Positions 55,328 to 64,000 of a stretch of DNA of 64,000 nt are shown here, one piece after another. Below the pieces are notes generated by a model. That model was not told the origin of the DNA. It did no database searches and saw only the letters and a program-made list of their open reading frames with translations. The stretch's first letter is position 1; each line of letters begins with the position of its first letter. A program made the position numbers and the translations under genes. The DNA comes from Microbulbifer sp. YPW1 (GTDB lineage Bacteria; Pseudomonadota; Gammaproteobacteria; Pseudomonadales; Cellvibrionaceae): positions 1,591,001 to 1,655,000 of the forward strand of contig NZ_CP055157.1 in the NCBI RefSeq assembly GCF_013367775.1, in the 5' to 3' direction.

Positions 55328-55711
55328 TCAGATCACCATTACCGCTTCGGCTTCGAACTGGGCGCCCTTGGGCAGTTCGCTCACGCCCACTGCCGCGCGC
55401 GCGGGGAACGGCTTGGTAAACACCTCTTCCATGACTTCGTTGACGGTAGCGAAGTTGCTGAGGTCGGTGAGGTAAAGGTTCAGCTTCACGATACTGTCGA
55501 GCGTCCCGTTGCCGGCCTCACACACCGCTTTCAGGTTCTTGAACACCTGTACAGCCTGCTCCCTGAAATCGTCAGAGATCAGCTCCATGGTTTCCGGTAC
55601 CAGGGGAATCTGGCCGGACAGGTAGATGGTGTTGTCGACCTTGACGGCTTGCGAATAGCTGCCGATTGCGGCCGGTGCCTTATCTGTTTTTATCACGGCG
55701 CGATTGGGCAT
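55328..55711 (-). CDS. ridA: RidA-family enamine/imine deaminase
   Basis: A 127-residue trimeric enzyme that hydrolyses reactive enamines such as 2-aminoacrylate released by PLP enzymes. It has YSQAVKVDNTIYLSGQIPLVPET near the start and PARAAVGVSELPKGAQFEAEAVMVI at the end, with the carboxylate-binding arginine and catalytic-site glutamate of the RidA subfamily. Downstream of spoT on the same strand, as in many gammaproteobacteria; a long imperfect palindrome lies between them. Confidence 0.95.
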   Translation of the reverse strand: MPNRAVIKTDKAPAAIGSYSQAVKVDNTIYLSGQIPLVPETMELISDDFREQAVQVFKNLKAVCEAGNGTLDSIVKLNLYLTDLSNFATVNEVMEEVFTKPFPARAAVGVSELPKGAQFEAEAVMVI

Positions 55712-55930
55712 TGGTTACTTCTCTCCCGGCCTGATAAGGCCTGCTTGCTGAAAAAGAAAGCGGGAGAATATAGCGCGCTTTATGGGGTTTGGGGAGCGGT
55801 GCCGAAGGCAGATTGACGATATGCGGAACCTGTCCACATTCCGGGAAAATAAGCGCAAAACCCCACCCGTTTTCCGTCTGCTGTCGCAATAACTATCCGC
55901 AGAAACAGAAATACCCGAAGCTGCCTCGGA

Positions 55931-56004
55931 GGCCCAGTGCCGGTACTTGTCCGACAAACGTTCGCCGACGAGGCTGTTTGGCGGATGGGCATCGGCACTG
56001 GGCC
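55931..56004 (+). repeat. Long hairpin element C between spoT and ridA
   Basis: GGCCCAGTGCCG (55931-55942) pairs perfectly with CGGCACTGGGCC (55993-56004). Read as plus-strand RNA, the next 18 positions on each side also pair, using five G-U wobbles and two mismatches, leaving a 14-base loop (55961-55974). On the minus strand the wobbles would be A/C mismatches. Sequence and layout differ from the A and B elements, and there is only one outer stem. Confidence 0.65.
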
Positions 56005-56038
56005 GGCCCCAATCAAACCCGCCAAACGCAAGTGCTAC

Positions 56039-58156
56039 TCAGGGACGCGCGATCTTGATCACTGCAGGCAGGTTGCGCAGCCGTTTCATCACCTGGGCGA
56101 GGTGCACCCGGTTGGCTACTTCCAGGGTCAGCGCAATCACACTGTGCTGAGCATCTTTCTCGTCCACGTGGATCTGCTCGATACTCGCCCCCTCTTCCGT
56201 AATGCGCGTTGCCAAACGGGCGATAATGCCGCGTTCAGACTCTACCTCTACCCGCACATCGCCGAGGAACTCACCCTTCACATCCGGCGACCAGGCCACC
56301 GCCATAATATTCTCCGGGTGCTCGCGCAGTTCTGCTGCATTGCGACAGGTATCCCGGTGCACCACCACGCCCTTGCCGGAACTGATATGACCCATGATCG
56401 TATCGCCCGGAATCGGACGGCAGCAGCGTGCAAAACTGATCATCATGCCCTCCTGGGCATCGATGGTCAGGGGCGAGGAAATGCTGCTGGCTTCGGTTTC
56501 CATGGTGCCCGGCGGAATCAGCAGCTTGGCTGCAGAGAAGGCCGCGCGGTTGCCCAGGCCGATCTCTTCCAGCAGATTGTCGAAACTATCGCACCTCGCC
56601 TCACGCACACCGCGCGCGATGTGTTCCTCGGAAAGATCGGCGATTTTCAGGCGGAACTTCACCAGCGCCTTCTCCAGCAAGCGCCGGCCCAGCTCGATGG
56701 AATCGTGGTGACGCTGATGCTTCAGGTAGTGACGGATGGCACTGCGCGCTTTCGCCGTCACCACAAAATTGAGCCAGTTCGGGTTTGGCTGAACGTTCTT
56801 GCTGGTGAGGATCTCCACCTTCTGGCCGCTTTCCAGCGGTTGCGACAGTGGTGCCAGGCGCTGGTTGATGCGCACCGCCACACAGGAATTACCCACATCG
56901 GTGTGCACCGAGTAAGCGAAATCCACCGCGGTGGCACCGGCGGGCAGATCGATGATCTTGCCCTTGGGAGTAAACACGTAGACCTCGTCCGGGAACAGGT
57001 CGATTTTTACGTTTTCGATAAATTCCAGCGAGTCGCCGGCCCGTTGCTGCATTTCCAGCAGCCCCTGCACCCAGCGGCGCGCGCGCACCTGGCTGGTACC
57101 GCCGGTATTCAGGACCTCGTCACCGGAGGACTTGTACAGCCAGTGTGCGGCGATACCGCTGTTGGCCATCTCGTCCATTTCCTTGGTGCGGATCTGCACC
57201 TCGATGGGCACACCGTGCATGCCCAGCAGAACCGTGTGTAGAGACTGGTAACCGTTGGACTTGGGGATCGCGATGTAGTCCTTGAACTCGCTGATCACCG
57301 GCTTGTACAGGTTGTGGATAACCCCGAAGGTGCGGTAACAGGTGTCCACGCTGTCCACGATGATGCGGAAAGCGTAGACGTCCATGATTTCGCGGAAGGA
57401 TTTCTTCTTCGAGCGCATCTTCTGGTAGATGCTGTACAGGTGCTTTTCGCGGCCGATGACCAGCGCATCGATTTTTTCCCGCTCCAGGCGAAGCTCGATG
57501 GCGTTCTGGATTTTTTCCAGCAGCTCCTTGCGGTTGCCGCGGGCCGCCACCAGCGCCGCGCGCAAACGGCTGGCGCGCAGCGGGTAGATGGCAAAGAAGG
57601 CGCGGTCCTCGAATTCGATTCGCACATCGTTCATGCCCAGGCGGTTGGCGATGGGGGCGTAGATCTCGAGTGTTTCGCGGGCAATACGCGCGCGCTTTTC
57701 CGGCTTCAGGGAGCCGAGGGTGCGCATGTTGTGCAGGCGGTCGGCGAGCTTGACCAGGATGACGCGGATATCCCGCGCCATGGCCAGGGCCATTTTCTGA
57801 AAGTTTTCCGCCTGCTTTTCCGCGGGGCTGTCGGTCTCGAACTGGGTCAGCTTGGAGACCCCGTCCACCAGGTCCGCTATCTCCTCCCCGAACTGCTCCG
57901 CCAGTGCGGCCTTGGGAATGCCGGTGTCCTCGATCACGTCGTGGAGCATGGCCGCGGCCAGGCTCTGGGCATCCATGTGCATGCCTGCCAGGATGGTGGC
58001 AACTGCGAGCGGGTGGGTGATATAGGGTTCGCCGGAACGCCGTTTCTGGCCTTCGTGCGCCTGCTCCGCGTAGAAGTAGGCGCGGCGGACGAACTGAATC
58101 TGGTCGGAGGGAAGGTAGGACGAGAGGCGATGGGCCAGACTGTCTATGGTGTGCAA
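56039..58156 (-). CDS. spoT: Bifunctional (p)ppGpp synthetase/hydrolase SpoT
   Basis: A 705-residue RelA/SpoT enzyme controlling the stringent response. HD-hydrolase domain about 20-180 with HD at 72-73 (AMLHDVIEDTG) and RLHNMRT; synthetase domain about 230-345 (REKHLYSIYQKMRSK, YQSLHTVLLGMHGVPIEVQIRT); TGS domain about 388-450 (VYVFTPKGKIIDLPAGATAVDFAY); zinc-finger-like/helical region; ACT domain about 630-705. Length matches E. coli SpoT (702). Intact hydrolase residues distinguish it from RelA. Co-directional with rpoZ and gmk. Confidence 0.96.
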   Translation of the reverse strand: MHTIDSLAHRLSSYLPSDQIQFVRRAYFYAEQAHEGQKRRSGEPYITHPLAVATILAGMHMDAQSLAAAMLHDVIEDTGIPKAALAEQFGEEIADLVDGVSKLTQFETDSPAEKQAENFQKMALAMARDIRVILVKLADRLHNMRTLGSLKPEKRARIARETLEIYAPIANRLGMNDVRIEFEDRAFFAIYPLRASRLRAALVAARGNRKELLEKIQNAIELRLEREKIDALVIGREKHLYSIYQKMRSKKKSFREIMDVYAFRIIVDSVDTCYRTFGVIHNLYKPVISEFKDYIAIPKSNGYQSLHTVLLGMHGVPIEVQIRTKEMDEMANSGIAAHWLYKSSGDEVLNTGGTSQVRARRWVQGLLEMQQRAGDSLEFIENVKIDLFPDEVYVFTPKGKIIDLPAGATAVDFAYSVHTDVGNSCVAVRINQRLAPLSQPLESGQKVEILTSKNVQPNPNWLNFVVTAKARSAIRHYLKHQRHHDSIELGRRLLEKALVKFRLKIADLSEEHIARGVREARCDSFDNLLEEIGLGNRAAFSAAKLLIPPGTMETEASSISSPLTIDAQEGMMISFARCCRPIPGDTIMGHISSGKGVVVHRDTCRNAAELREHPENIMAVAWSPDVKGEFLGDVRVEVESERGIIARLATRITEEGASIEQIHVDEKDAQHSVIALTLEVANRVHLAQVMKRLRNLPAVIKIARP

Positions 58157-58212
58157 AGCCGCGCTCGCCTCTTAAATTTCCAGCAATTCCTGCATCGGTC
58201 AAAAAATCGGGA

Positions 58213-58476
58213 TTACATATCCTGTTCGGACAGGAATACCGGTGCCGGTGCGGAGTGCTGAACCGGCTCTTCTTCCGGCTCGTCGAGGATGCTGGCGTCT
58301 ACGAAGCCCTCTTCGATTTCGCGCAGGGCGATCACGGTGGGCTTGTCATTCTCTTCTGCAACCATCGGGTCACGGCCGCCGGTAGCGATCTGGCGGGCGC
58401 GCTTGCTGCCAACGATAACCAGCTCAAAGCGGTTGTCTACGTGGTCGAGGCAATCTTCAACGGTAATACGTGCCAT
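58213..58476 (-). CDS. rpoZ: RNA polymerase omega subunit
   Basis: An 87-residue subunit that helps assemble RNA polymerase by holding beta-prime and forms part of a ppGpp site. It starts [34 protein letters not shown], the conserved core, followed by [13 protein letters not shown] and an acidic variable tail. Lies between gmk and spoT as in E. coli; the gap to spoT is 56 bases. Confidence 0.97.
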   Translation of the reverse strand: MARITVEDCLDHVDNRFELVIVGSKRARQIATGGRDPMVAEENDKPTVIALREIEEGFVDASILDEPEEEPVQHSAPAPVFLSEQDM

Positions 58477-58657
58477 AAAATTTCAGTTCCAGTGTGGGTT
58501 CGCCCGGCCGGGCGAGATGGGCAAATTCTGTTGTCCGACCGGCTGGCCATTGCCGCGGACGGACCTAGTGTGACTATTCTACCGGACCGCGCGGTGTACG
58601 CAAATCGATCAGTGGGCTGATTGCGCACAATCCCCGGTTTTATTGGGTTTCTTGGCG

Positions 58658-58769
58658 GCGCTACTACCGGGTACAGCCTTGTGAGACACGCCGTGAACCC
58701 ATCCCTGGGGGCTCTTCTAAAACATCCCTGTTTTAGAAGGTCTCACAAGGCTGTACCCGGTAGCAGCGC
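58658..58769 (-). repeat. Structured intergenic element A3, between gmk and rpoZ
   Basis: Perfect 24-bp arms (58664-58687 and 58740-58763) extend by 5 bp past one A/C position that becomes a U-G wobble on the minus strand. The 27-base core (58688-58714) is identical to that of A1. A perfect 9-bp hairpin (58715-58738) has loop ATCCCT. On the minus strand both loops read AGGGAT, and 58733-58722 matches the CsrA consensus at 11 of 12 positions. The minus strand is sense to gmk-rpoZ. Confidence 0.87.
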
Positions 58770-58800
58770 TTTCGGGGCAAGCTCAAGTTGCTTGGATGGC

Positions 58801-59466
<666 letters not shown>

Positions 59467-59511
59467 TTATAGCGAAAGCCGGCGGTGACGTGCGAACCGT
59501 AAACAGGCCGT

Positions 59512-59596
59512 CCCCCGACCGGTGCTGGGGGCAAAGTGTTGGGCTTTTCCGGAATATCTGCCGCGGGGCGGCGTGTCTTCCGAAGCCGGTCGGGGG
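59512..59596. repeat. Inverted repeat upstream of gmk
   Basis: CCCCCGACCGG (59512-59522) and CCGGTCGGGGG (59586-59596) are exact reverse complements separated by 63 GC-rich bases. It lies about 90 bases upstream of the gmk start, in a 239-base gap with no gene. The interior lacks the GGA-loop hairpins of the A/B elements. Confidence 0.5.
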
Positions 59597-59660
59597 TGCC
59601 TGCGGAATCTCAACCGCTTCGCCTTTGGGGAAGGCTGGGGGCTACTGCGGATTCCTGTTG

Positions 59661-60911
59661 CTAATTGCGAACGGCAGTGACTGTATCGTCTTTATTGTTA
59701 AAAACCAACCACCACCACACGGCGCCACTGGCAAGGCAGTAGCCGGTCACGGGCAGCCATATTGCCGCCGGCAGCAATGGCAGGCTCGCTGCCAGTAGCG
59801 CCAGCCGGCCCAGCTCCCAGAGTTTGCCGCGCGGCTCGCCATCCAGGATGCGGCCGTTTACCACCAGTCCGATCACCAGCATCCCTACCATCATTGCCGT
59901 TGTGGCGTAATCCAACTGCTGGGCACTGGCCATTAGCGCCAGTGCGGCGCCGGAGTAAACCAGATGCTGTATCAGCGCGTACCAGCGCTGAGCGCGGGGG
60001 ATTTCAGGGTCAAATCGCTGGAAATTTTCCAGATCCCCACTGGGAACCGGCATCGCCGCTTCCGCATCTGCCGGGCGGTAGCCGGTGGCACGGAACCAGA
60101 GGGTGAGTTTTTCCTTCCAGCTTTTGGTGAACACGGCATCCAGCCACATGCGTTTGTAGTGTTGCAGGTTGGCCGCCAGGGGGTCGAAGGTATTCAGCGG
60201 CTTGCGCACTCCGTAGATACAGGGTTCGGTGTCCAGTTCCTCCTGATAGGTGCCGAACAGGCGATCCCAGATAATCAGTACTCCGCCGTAATTGCGGTCC
60301 ACGTAGACCTTGTTCTGGGCGTGGTGCACCCGGTGGTTGGAGGGGGTGACCAGGAACCACTCCATCCAGCGCACCTTGGGGAATTTCTGGGTGTGGACCC
60401 AGAACTGGTAGATCAGGTCGATGGCCCCTGCGGTAACCAGGACTTCCCAGGGCATACCGATGAGCAGCAGCGGCAGGTAGAAGATCCAGCCCAGGGGAAC
60501 CACATCGGTGGACTGGCGCAGAGCCGTGGTCAGGTTGTAGTCCTCGCTCTGGTGATGCACCAGGTGCTCGGCCCAGAAGATATTGATTTCGTGGCTGAAG
60601 CGGTGATTCCAGTAGTAACAGAAGTCGTAAGCGATCACCGCCAGCAGCAGGTGCCAGGGGTTGTCGAGGGACCACTGGATACCGAGGGCCTGGTAAGTGG
60701 GCTCCAGCCACTGGTAGAGCGGAACGTAAATGAGCAGCAGGATGCCCACGCGTATCAACCCGAGGATCCGGCTCATCACGCCGGCGGCGAGGCTGCCAAT
60801 GGCATCGTTCAGGCGGTAAAGACCCCAGCCGCGCCAGCGATCCAGCGCGAGCTCCAGCAGTACAGCGAGCAGAAAGAAGGGGATGGCAGCAGTGACAAGA
60901 CCCACGGGCAC
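59661..60911 (-). CDS. Sterol desaturase/fatty acid hydroxylase-family membrane protein
   Basis: A 416-residue inner-membrane di-iron enzyme. The histidine clusters of the family are all visible: HRFSHE near 103, HLVHHQSED near 117 and NHRVHHAQN near 192. An N-terminal region has three to four helices, and the C-terminal 130 residues add three more. Members hydroxylate or desaturate lipids, sterols or carotenoids; some bacterial members modify ornithine lipids. The substrate is unknown. Divergent from the alcohol dehydrogenase gene. Confidence 0.85.
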   Translation of the reverse strand: MPVGLVTAAIPFFLLAVLLELALDRWRGWGLYRLNDAIGSLAAGVMSRILGLIRVGILLLIYVPLYQWLEPTYQALGIQWSLDNPWHLLLAVIAYDFCYYWNHRFSHEINIFWAEHLVHHQSEDYNLTTALRQSTDVVPLGWIFYLPLLLIGMPWEVLVTAGAIDLIYQFWVHTQKFPKVRWMEWFLVTPSNHRVHHAQNKVYVDRNYGGVLIIWDRLFGTYQEELDTEPCIYGVRKPLNTFDPLAANLQHYKRMWLDAVFTKSWKEKLTLWFRATGYRPADAEAAMPVPSGDLENFQRFDPEIPRAQRWYALIQHLVYSGAALALMASAQQLDYATTAMMVGMLVIGLVVNGRILDGEPRGKLWELGRLALLAASLPLLPAAIWLPVTGYCLASGAVWWWLVFNNKDDTVTAVRN

Positions 60912-61050
60912 CTCGGAAGTTGTCTAACTATTTTTGTTCTAACCTCGAGGGTAATGTTGCCACAGCCGCGAAAGTGAACAATGTCCCCAGAGACCGGATT
61001 CCGAAATCCGTGAGCATTTTTCGTCAATAATCCAATAAACGGGAGCCAAT

Positions 61051-62058
61051 ATGATCAACGCCTATGCTGCCGAGTCCGCCGGCGCGGAACTCAAGCCGTT
61101 CAGTTATGACCCGGGTGCCCTGGAGCACGGGCAGGTAGAGATTGCGGTGGAATACTGTGGCCTCTGCCACAGTGACGTGAGTGTGGTGAACGACGAGTGG
61201 GGTATGACCGCATTTCCGGTGGTCCCCGGGCACGAGGTGGTCGGGCATATCGTCGCCCTGGGCGATGGGGTGACCCACCTGAAACAGGGCCAGCGCGTGG
61301 GGCTGGGTTGGCACTCGGGCTACTGCGGGCACTGCGGCGAATGCGATACCGGCCACCAGAATCTTTGTGCCCAGGCTCAGCCTACCATCATCGGTCATCA
61401 CGGCGGCTTTGCCGACAAGGTGCGGGCGGGCGCGGCGAGCGTGGTGCCGGTGCCAGACGGCCTGGATCCGGCGGTGGTCGGCCCCCTGTTCTGTGCCGGC
61501 ATCACTGTGTACAACCCGCTGGTGCAGTTCGGTATCAAGCCCAGCAGCCGCGTGGCGGTGATCGGCATCGGCGGGCTGGGTCACCTGGCGCTGCAGTTCC
61601 TGAACGCCTGGGGGTGTGATGTCACCGCTTTCACTTCCAGCGATAGCAAGCGCGATGAAGCGCTGGAGCTCGGTGCCCACCACACCCTGAACAGCCGCGA
61701 CCCGGAAGCGCTCAAGGCCGCAGCGGGTCAGTTCGACCTGATCATCTCCACGGTCAACGTCAAGCTGGATTGGAACACTTACCTCACCACCCTCAAACCC
61801 CGTGGTCGCCTGCACTTTGTCGGCGCCACCACCGAGCCACTGGATCTCAATGTGTTCAACCTGCTGATGGCCCAGCGCGAGGTTTCCGGTTCGCCGGTGG
61901 GCAGTCCCGCCACCATCGCCGACATGCTGGAATTTGCCGCGCGCCACAATATCGCGCCGAAAGTGGAGCACTTCCCCATGAGCAAGGTGAATGAAGCGTT
62001 CGCGCGACTCGAGAGCGGCGAAGCGCGCTATCGCATCGTGCTGGAGGCGGGCAAGTAA
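61051..62058 (+). CDS. Zinc-dependent NADP alcohol dehydrogenase (YahK/CAD type)
   Basis: A 335-residue cytoplasmic medium-chain dehydrogenase. Catalytic zinc ligands are in YCGLCHSDV (Cys39) and PGHEVVG (His61/Glu62); structural zinc cysteines are at 92, 95, 98 and 106 ([16 protein letters not shown]). The NADP loop [12 protein letters not shown] follows at about 170-180. The layout matches the cinnamyl-alcohol-dehydrogenase branch (YahK, Ahr), which reduces diverse aldehydes. GGGAG lies just before the ATG. Confidence 0.9.
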   Translation: MINAYAAESAGAELKPFSYDPGALEHGQVEIAVEYCGLCHSDVSVVNDEWGMTAFPVVPGHEVVGHIVALGDGVTHLKQGQRVGLGWHSGYCGHCGECDTGHQNLCAQAQPTIIGHHGGFADKVRAGAASVVPVPDGLDPAVVGPLFCAGITVYNPLVQFGIKPSSRVAVIGIGGLGHLALQFLNAWGCDVTAFTSSDSKRDEALELGAHHTLNSRDPEALKAAAGQFDLIISTVNVKLDWNTYLTTLKPRGRLHFVGATTEPLDLNVFNLLMAQREVSGSPVGSPATIADMLEFAARHNIAPKVEHFPMSKVNEAFARLESGEARYRIVLEAGK

Positions 62059-62087
62059 GCAGACAGGTAAGCGGGAAACACCGCGCA

Positions 62088-62112
62088 CAAAAAAGGCCGG
62101 CGAATGCCGGCC
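62088..62112 (-). terminator. Terminator of the S8 protease gene
   Basis: On the minus strand GGCCGGC-ATTC-GCCGGCC is followed by TTTTTTT. It lies about 43 bases after the protease stop and also just past the dehydrogenase gene on the other strand. Confidence 0.85.
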
Positions 62113-62154
62113 AAGCAAGGTTGGGGTCTTGCGATTTGAGAGAGCGTCGATCGG

Positions 62155-64000
62155 TTAGGGTGCGGCTTCAGCCTGCAGGGTCACGCCCGAGTAACTGTTG
62201 TATCCGCGGATACTGATGTACCAGGTGCCCGCCTGCGGGTTGCTGATACTGCAGCTCTCGTCGTTGCCCCAGCGATACGGGCGGCAGTCATAGCTGCTGG
62301 TAGTGGGCTGTGAGCCGTAGCGCACATACAGATCGCCATCACCGCTGCCGCCGGACATCAGTACTTCCAGGGAAGACATACCGCTGTTCACGTCGAGGGT
62401 AAAGTGCTGCCAGCTGCCGCTGCTGCCGGTCACGTTGGTTTCCGTCCAGCCAGTGGCACCGCCTCCGCTGCTGCCTTCATCAAAGCTGCCGACCAGGCTG
62501 ACGCTGGAGAAGCTGCTGTAGGCGCGCACCATCACGTGATAGGTGCCGGCCTGAACATTGCTGATGGAGCAGGTTTCATTGTTGCCGTTCAGGTAGGGAC
62601 GGCAATCGTAGGTGGAGGTGGTGGGCTGGCTGCCGTAGCGTACGTAGAGGTCTGCATCACCGCTGCCACCGGAAATCTGGAAGCTCAGGTTGGATGCGCC
62701 CGCGGGGACTTCCAGGGTGTAGCGCAATTCACCGCCGGTACTGGCGGAAAGTCCGGTTTCGGTAACCCCGTTGGTCAACACGCCGTCACCGGGCTCCGGG
62801 TCTGGATCAGGGTTGCCGCCGCCATTGGCCGCATTCACCGCCGCTGTCGCATCCACAATGCCGGTACCGCACTGGCTACAGGAGCCGGGGAAGCTGCGGG
62901 CAGTGTTTTTCAGGACAGTTTCCACTTCGGTCGGGGTAATGCCGCTGTCTACCGCGTACAGCAGTGCTGCCGCACCGGCTACGTGAGGTGCCGCCATACT
63001 GGTGCCCTGGTAGAAGGCGTAGTTGTCACTACCCGGTCCCTGGGTGCCGCTGTTGAGAGTCGACAGTACACCGTTGGAATTGGTCGAGGTCTCGCCGCCC
63101 GGGGCTGCCACATCCACCACGCTGCCGTAGTTGGAGTAGTAGGCGCGGCTGCCGGCGCGGTTGGTAGAGGCCACGGTCACAACGCCGGAACAGCTTGCCG
63201 GACTGTAGTTCGCCGCATTGGCGTTGGAGTTACCCGCAGCAACCACCACGGTAGTCCCCAGGCTGCGCGCGGTATTGATCGCGTTCTGGGTGGTGTTATC
63301 ACAGCTGCCGCCGCCACCGAGGCTGAGGTTCAGCACCTGTGCCGGGTTGGGGTTGGACGGTACGCCGCTCACGTTGCCGCCGGCGCCCCAGATGATGCCA
63401 TCGGCAATATCCGAGGTGTAACCGCCACAGCGACCGAGTACACGGATCGGCACGACCTTCGCCTTGTAGGCAACACCGGCCACGCCGCTACCATTGTTGG
63501 TAACCGCAGCGATGGTGCCGGCCACATGGGTGCCGTGCCAGCTGCTGTTGCGCGCCGGCTGGCCTGCGCCACAGGCACCGGCCGGCGACCAGTCGCCAGG
63601 ATCGCTGGCATCGGAGTCGCGACCATTGCCGTCCTGGGCCACGGTGGTGTCCGAGATCATGTCGTAGCCGGGCAGAATATTCGCGTTCAGGTCCGCGTGT
63701 GGGCGGTAACCGGTATCGATCACACCTACCACCACGCCTTCACCCTGGGTGATGTCCCATGCCGAGGGCAGGTTCAGTCCGCCGGTGGATTCAAAGTAAT
63801 GCCACTGCTGGTTGTAATTAGTATCGTTGGGGGTGGCCATGGGCTGCATCAGGCGATCTGGCTCGACGTAGTCCACCTGGGGGTCTTGTTGCAGGCGTGC
63901 AACGATCGCATCGAGTTCTGCTTTGCTCGCGCGCTTTTCCAGCTTCATCAGCTGCGCACCGGTAGCAAGACGGCGCATATGCTTGAAGCGATGACCTGCG
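62155..64000 (-). CDS. Exported subtilisin-family (S8) protease with two PPC domains, N-terminus outside the window
   Basis: At least 614 residues are visible and the frame is open to the edge, so the signal peptide is missing. Visible parts: the end of an inhibitor-I9 propeptide (LDAIVARLQQDPQVDYVEPDR); the catalytic domain with Asp in VVGVIDTG, His in WHGTHVAGT and Ser in GTSMAAPHVAG; a proline/aspartate linker; and two C-terminal pre-peptidase domains that share SGGSGD-DLYVRYGSQPTTS and YDCRPY, clearly a recent tandem duplication. Such proteases are secreted, and PPC domains help binding to insoluble protein or are cut off after export. Likely a nutrient-scavenging enzyme. Confidence 0.94.
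   Translation of the reverse strand, partial: AGHRFKHMRRLATGAQLMKLEKRASKAELDAIVARLQQDPQVDYVEPDRLMQPMATPNDTNYNQQWHYFESTGGLNLPSAWDITQGEGVVVGVIDTGYRPHADLNANILPGYDMISDTTVAQDGNGRDSDASDPGDWSPAGACGAGQPARNSSWHGTHVAGTIAAVTNNGSGVAGVAYKAKVVPIRVLGRCGGYTSDIADGIIWGAGGNVSGVPSNPNPAQVLNLSLGGGGSCDNTTQNAINTARSLGTTVVVAAGNSNANAANYSPASCSGVVTVASTNRAGSRAYYSNYGSVVDVAAPGGETSTNSNGVLSTLNSGTQGPGSDNYAFYQGTSMAAPHVAGAAALLYAVDSGITPTEVETVLKNTARSFPGSCSQCGTGIVDATAAVNAANGGGNPDPDPEPGDGVLTNGVTETGLSASTGGELRYTLEVPAGASNLSFQISGGSGDADLYVRYGSQPTTSTYDCRPYLNGNNETCSISNVQAGTYHVMVRAYSSFSSVSLVGSFDEGSSGGGATGWTETNVTGSSGSWQHFTLDVNSGMSSLEVLMSGGSGDGDLYVRYGSQPTTSSYDCRPYRWGNDESCSISNPQAGTWYISIRGYNSYSGVTLQAEAAP

Overview
The window is a gene-dense, GC-rich stretch of a gammaproteobacterial chromosome. 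Gene content and order (gmk-rpoZ-spoT-ridA, recG-oxyR, ubiC-ubiA-phoB-phoR, a TRAP carrier, DAACS symporter, RND metal efflux, secreted subtilase with PPC domains) fit a marine Cellvibrionales-type bacterium, most likely Microbulbifer or a close relative. That assignment is inference from protein character; no database was searched. No tRNA, rRNA, CRISPR array, prophage or transposase gene was seen. Both window edges cut genes: a LysR regulator on the left and an S8 protease on the right.

Layout: 1-8.1 kb holds accessory metabolism and redox genes (LysR, Gfo/Idh/MocA oxidoreductase, DoxX plus glutathionyl-hydroquinone reductase, sulfotransferase, gstA, Bcr-type exporter, a DUF4153 membrane protein). 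8.1-11.6 kb has hexR and uvrD, divergent, with two palindromic elements and a LexA box between them. 11.7-16.3 kb has an orphan TRAP binding protein, two lipoproteins and a serine hydrolase. 16.4-20.8 kb has groESL behind a sigma32-like promoter, a COQ7-family protein and yciA. 21-27.5 kb is a copper/silver efflux operon (cusCBA-like) whose adaptor carries a fused CusF-like domain. 27.5-29.8 kb has two palindromic elements and TRAP permease genes.

30-35.7 kb is the complete pstSCAB-phoU phosphate operon behind a clear Pho box. 36-38 kb has two tandem paralogous outer-membrane proteins of strikingly different base composition. 38-43.3 kb has an M48 protease, yaaA, a methyltransferase and small genes. 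43.4-47.3 kb has phoR, phoB (with its own Pho box), ubiA and ubiC. The phosphate sensor pair therefore sits about 8 kb from the transporter it controls, and both are predicted to respond to PhoB. 47.4-50.5 kb has a DAACS symporter and two paralogous secreted proteins. 50.7-59.4 kb is the recG/oxyR and ridA/spoT/rpoZ/gmk housekeeping block. 59.6-64 kb has a sterol desaturase-family protein, a zinc alcohol dehydrogenase and the protease.

The most unusual signal is a dispersed family of six intergenic elements of about 100-112 bp (9025-9136, 9206-9304, 27532-27643, 27713-27824, 44782-44893, 58658-58769). Each has long outer arms that are perfectly or almost perfectly complementary but differ in sequence between copies. 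The arms enclose two hairpins whose six- or five-base loops contain GGA on one strand. On that same strand most non-Watson-Crick pairs become G-U wobbles, and one copy contains the full published CsrA SELEX consensus RUACARGGAUGU. I interpret them as structured RNA elements that could bind a CsrA/RsmA protein. A REP/MITE-like DNA element is the main alternative.
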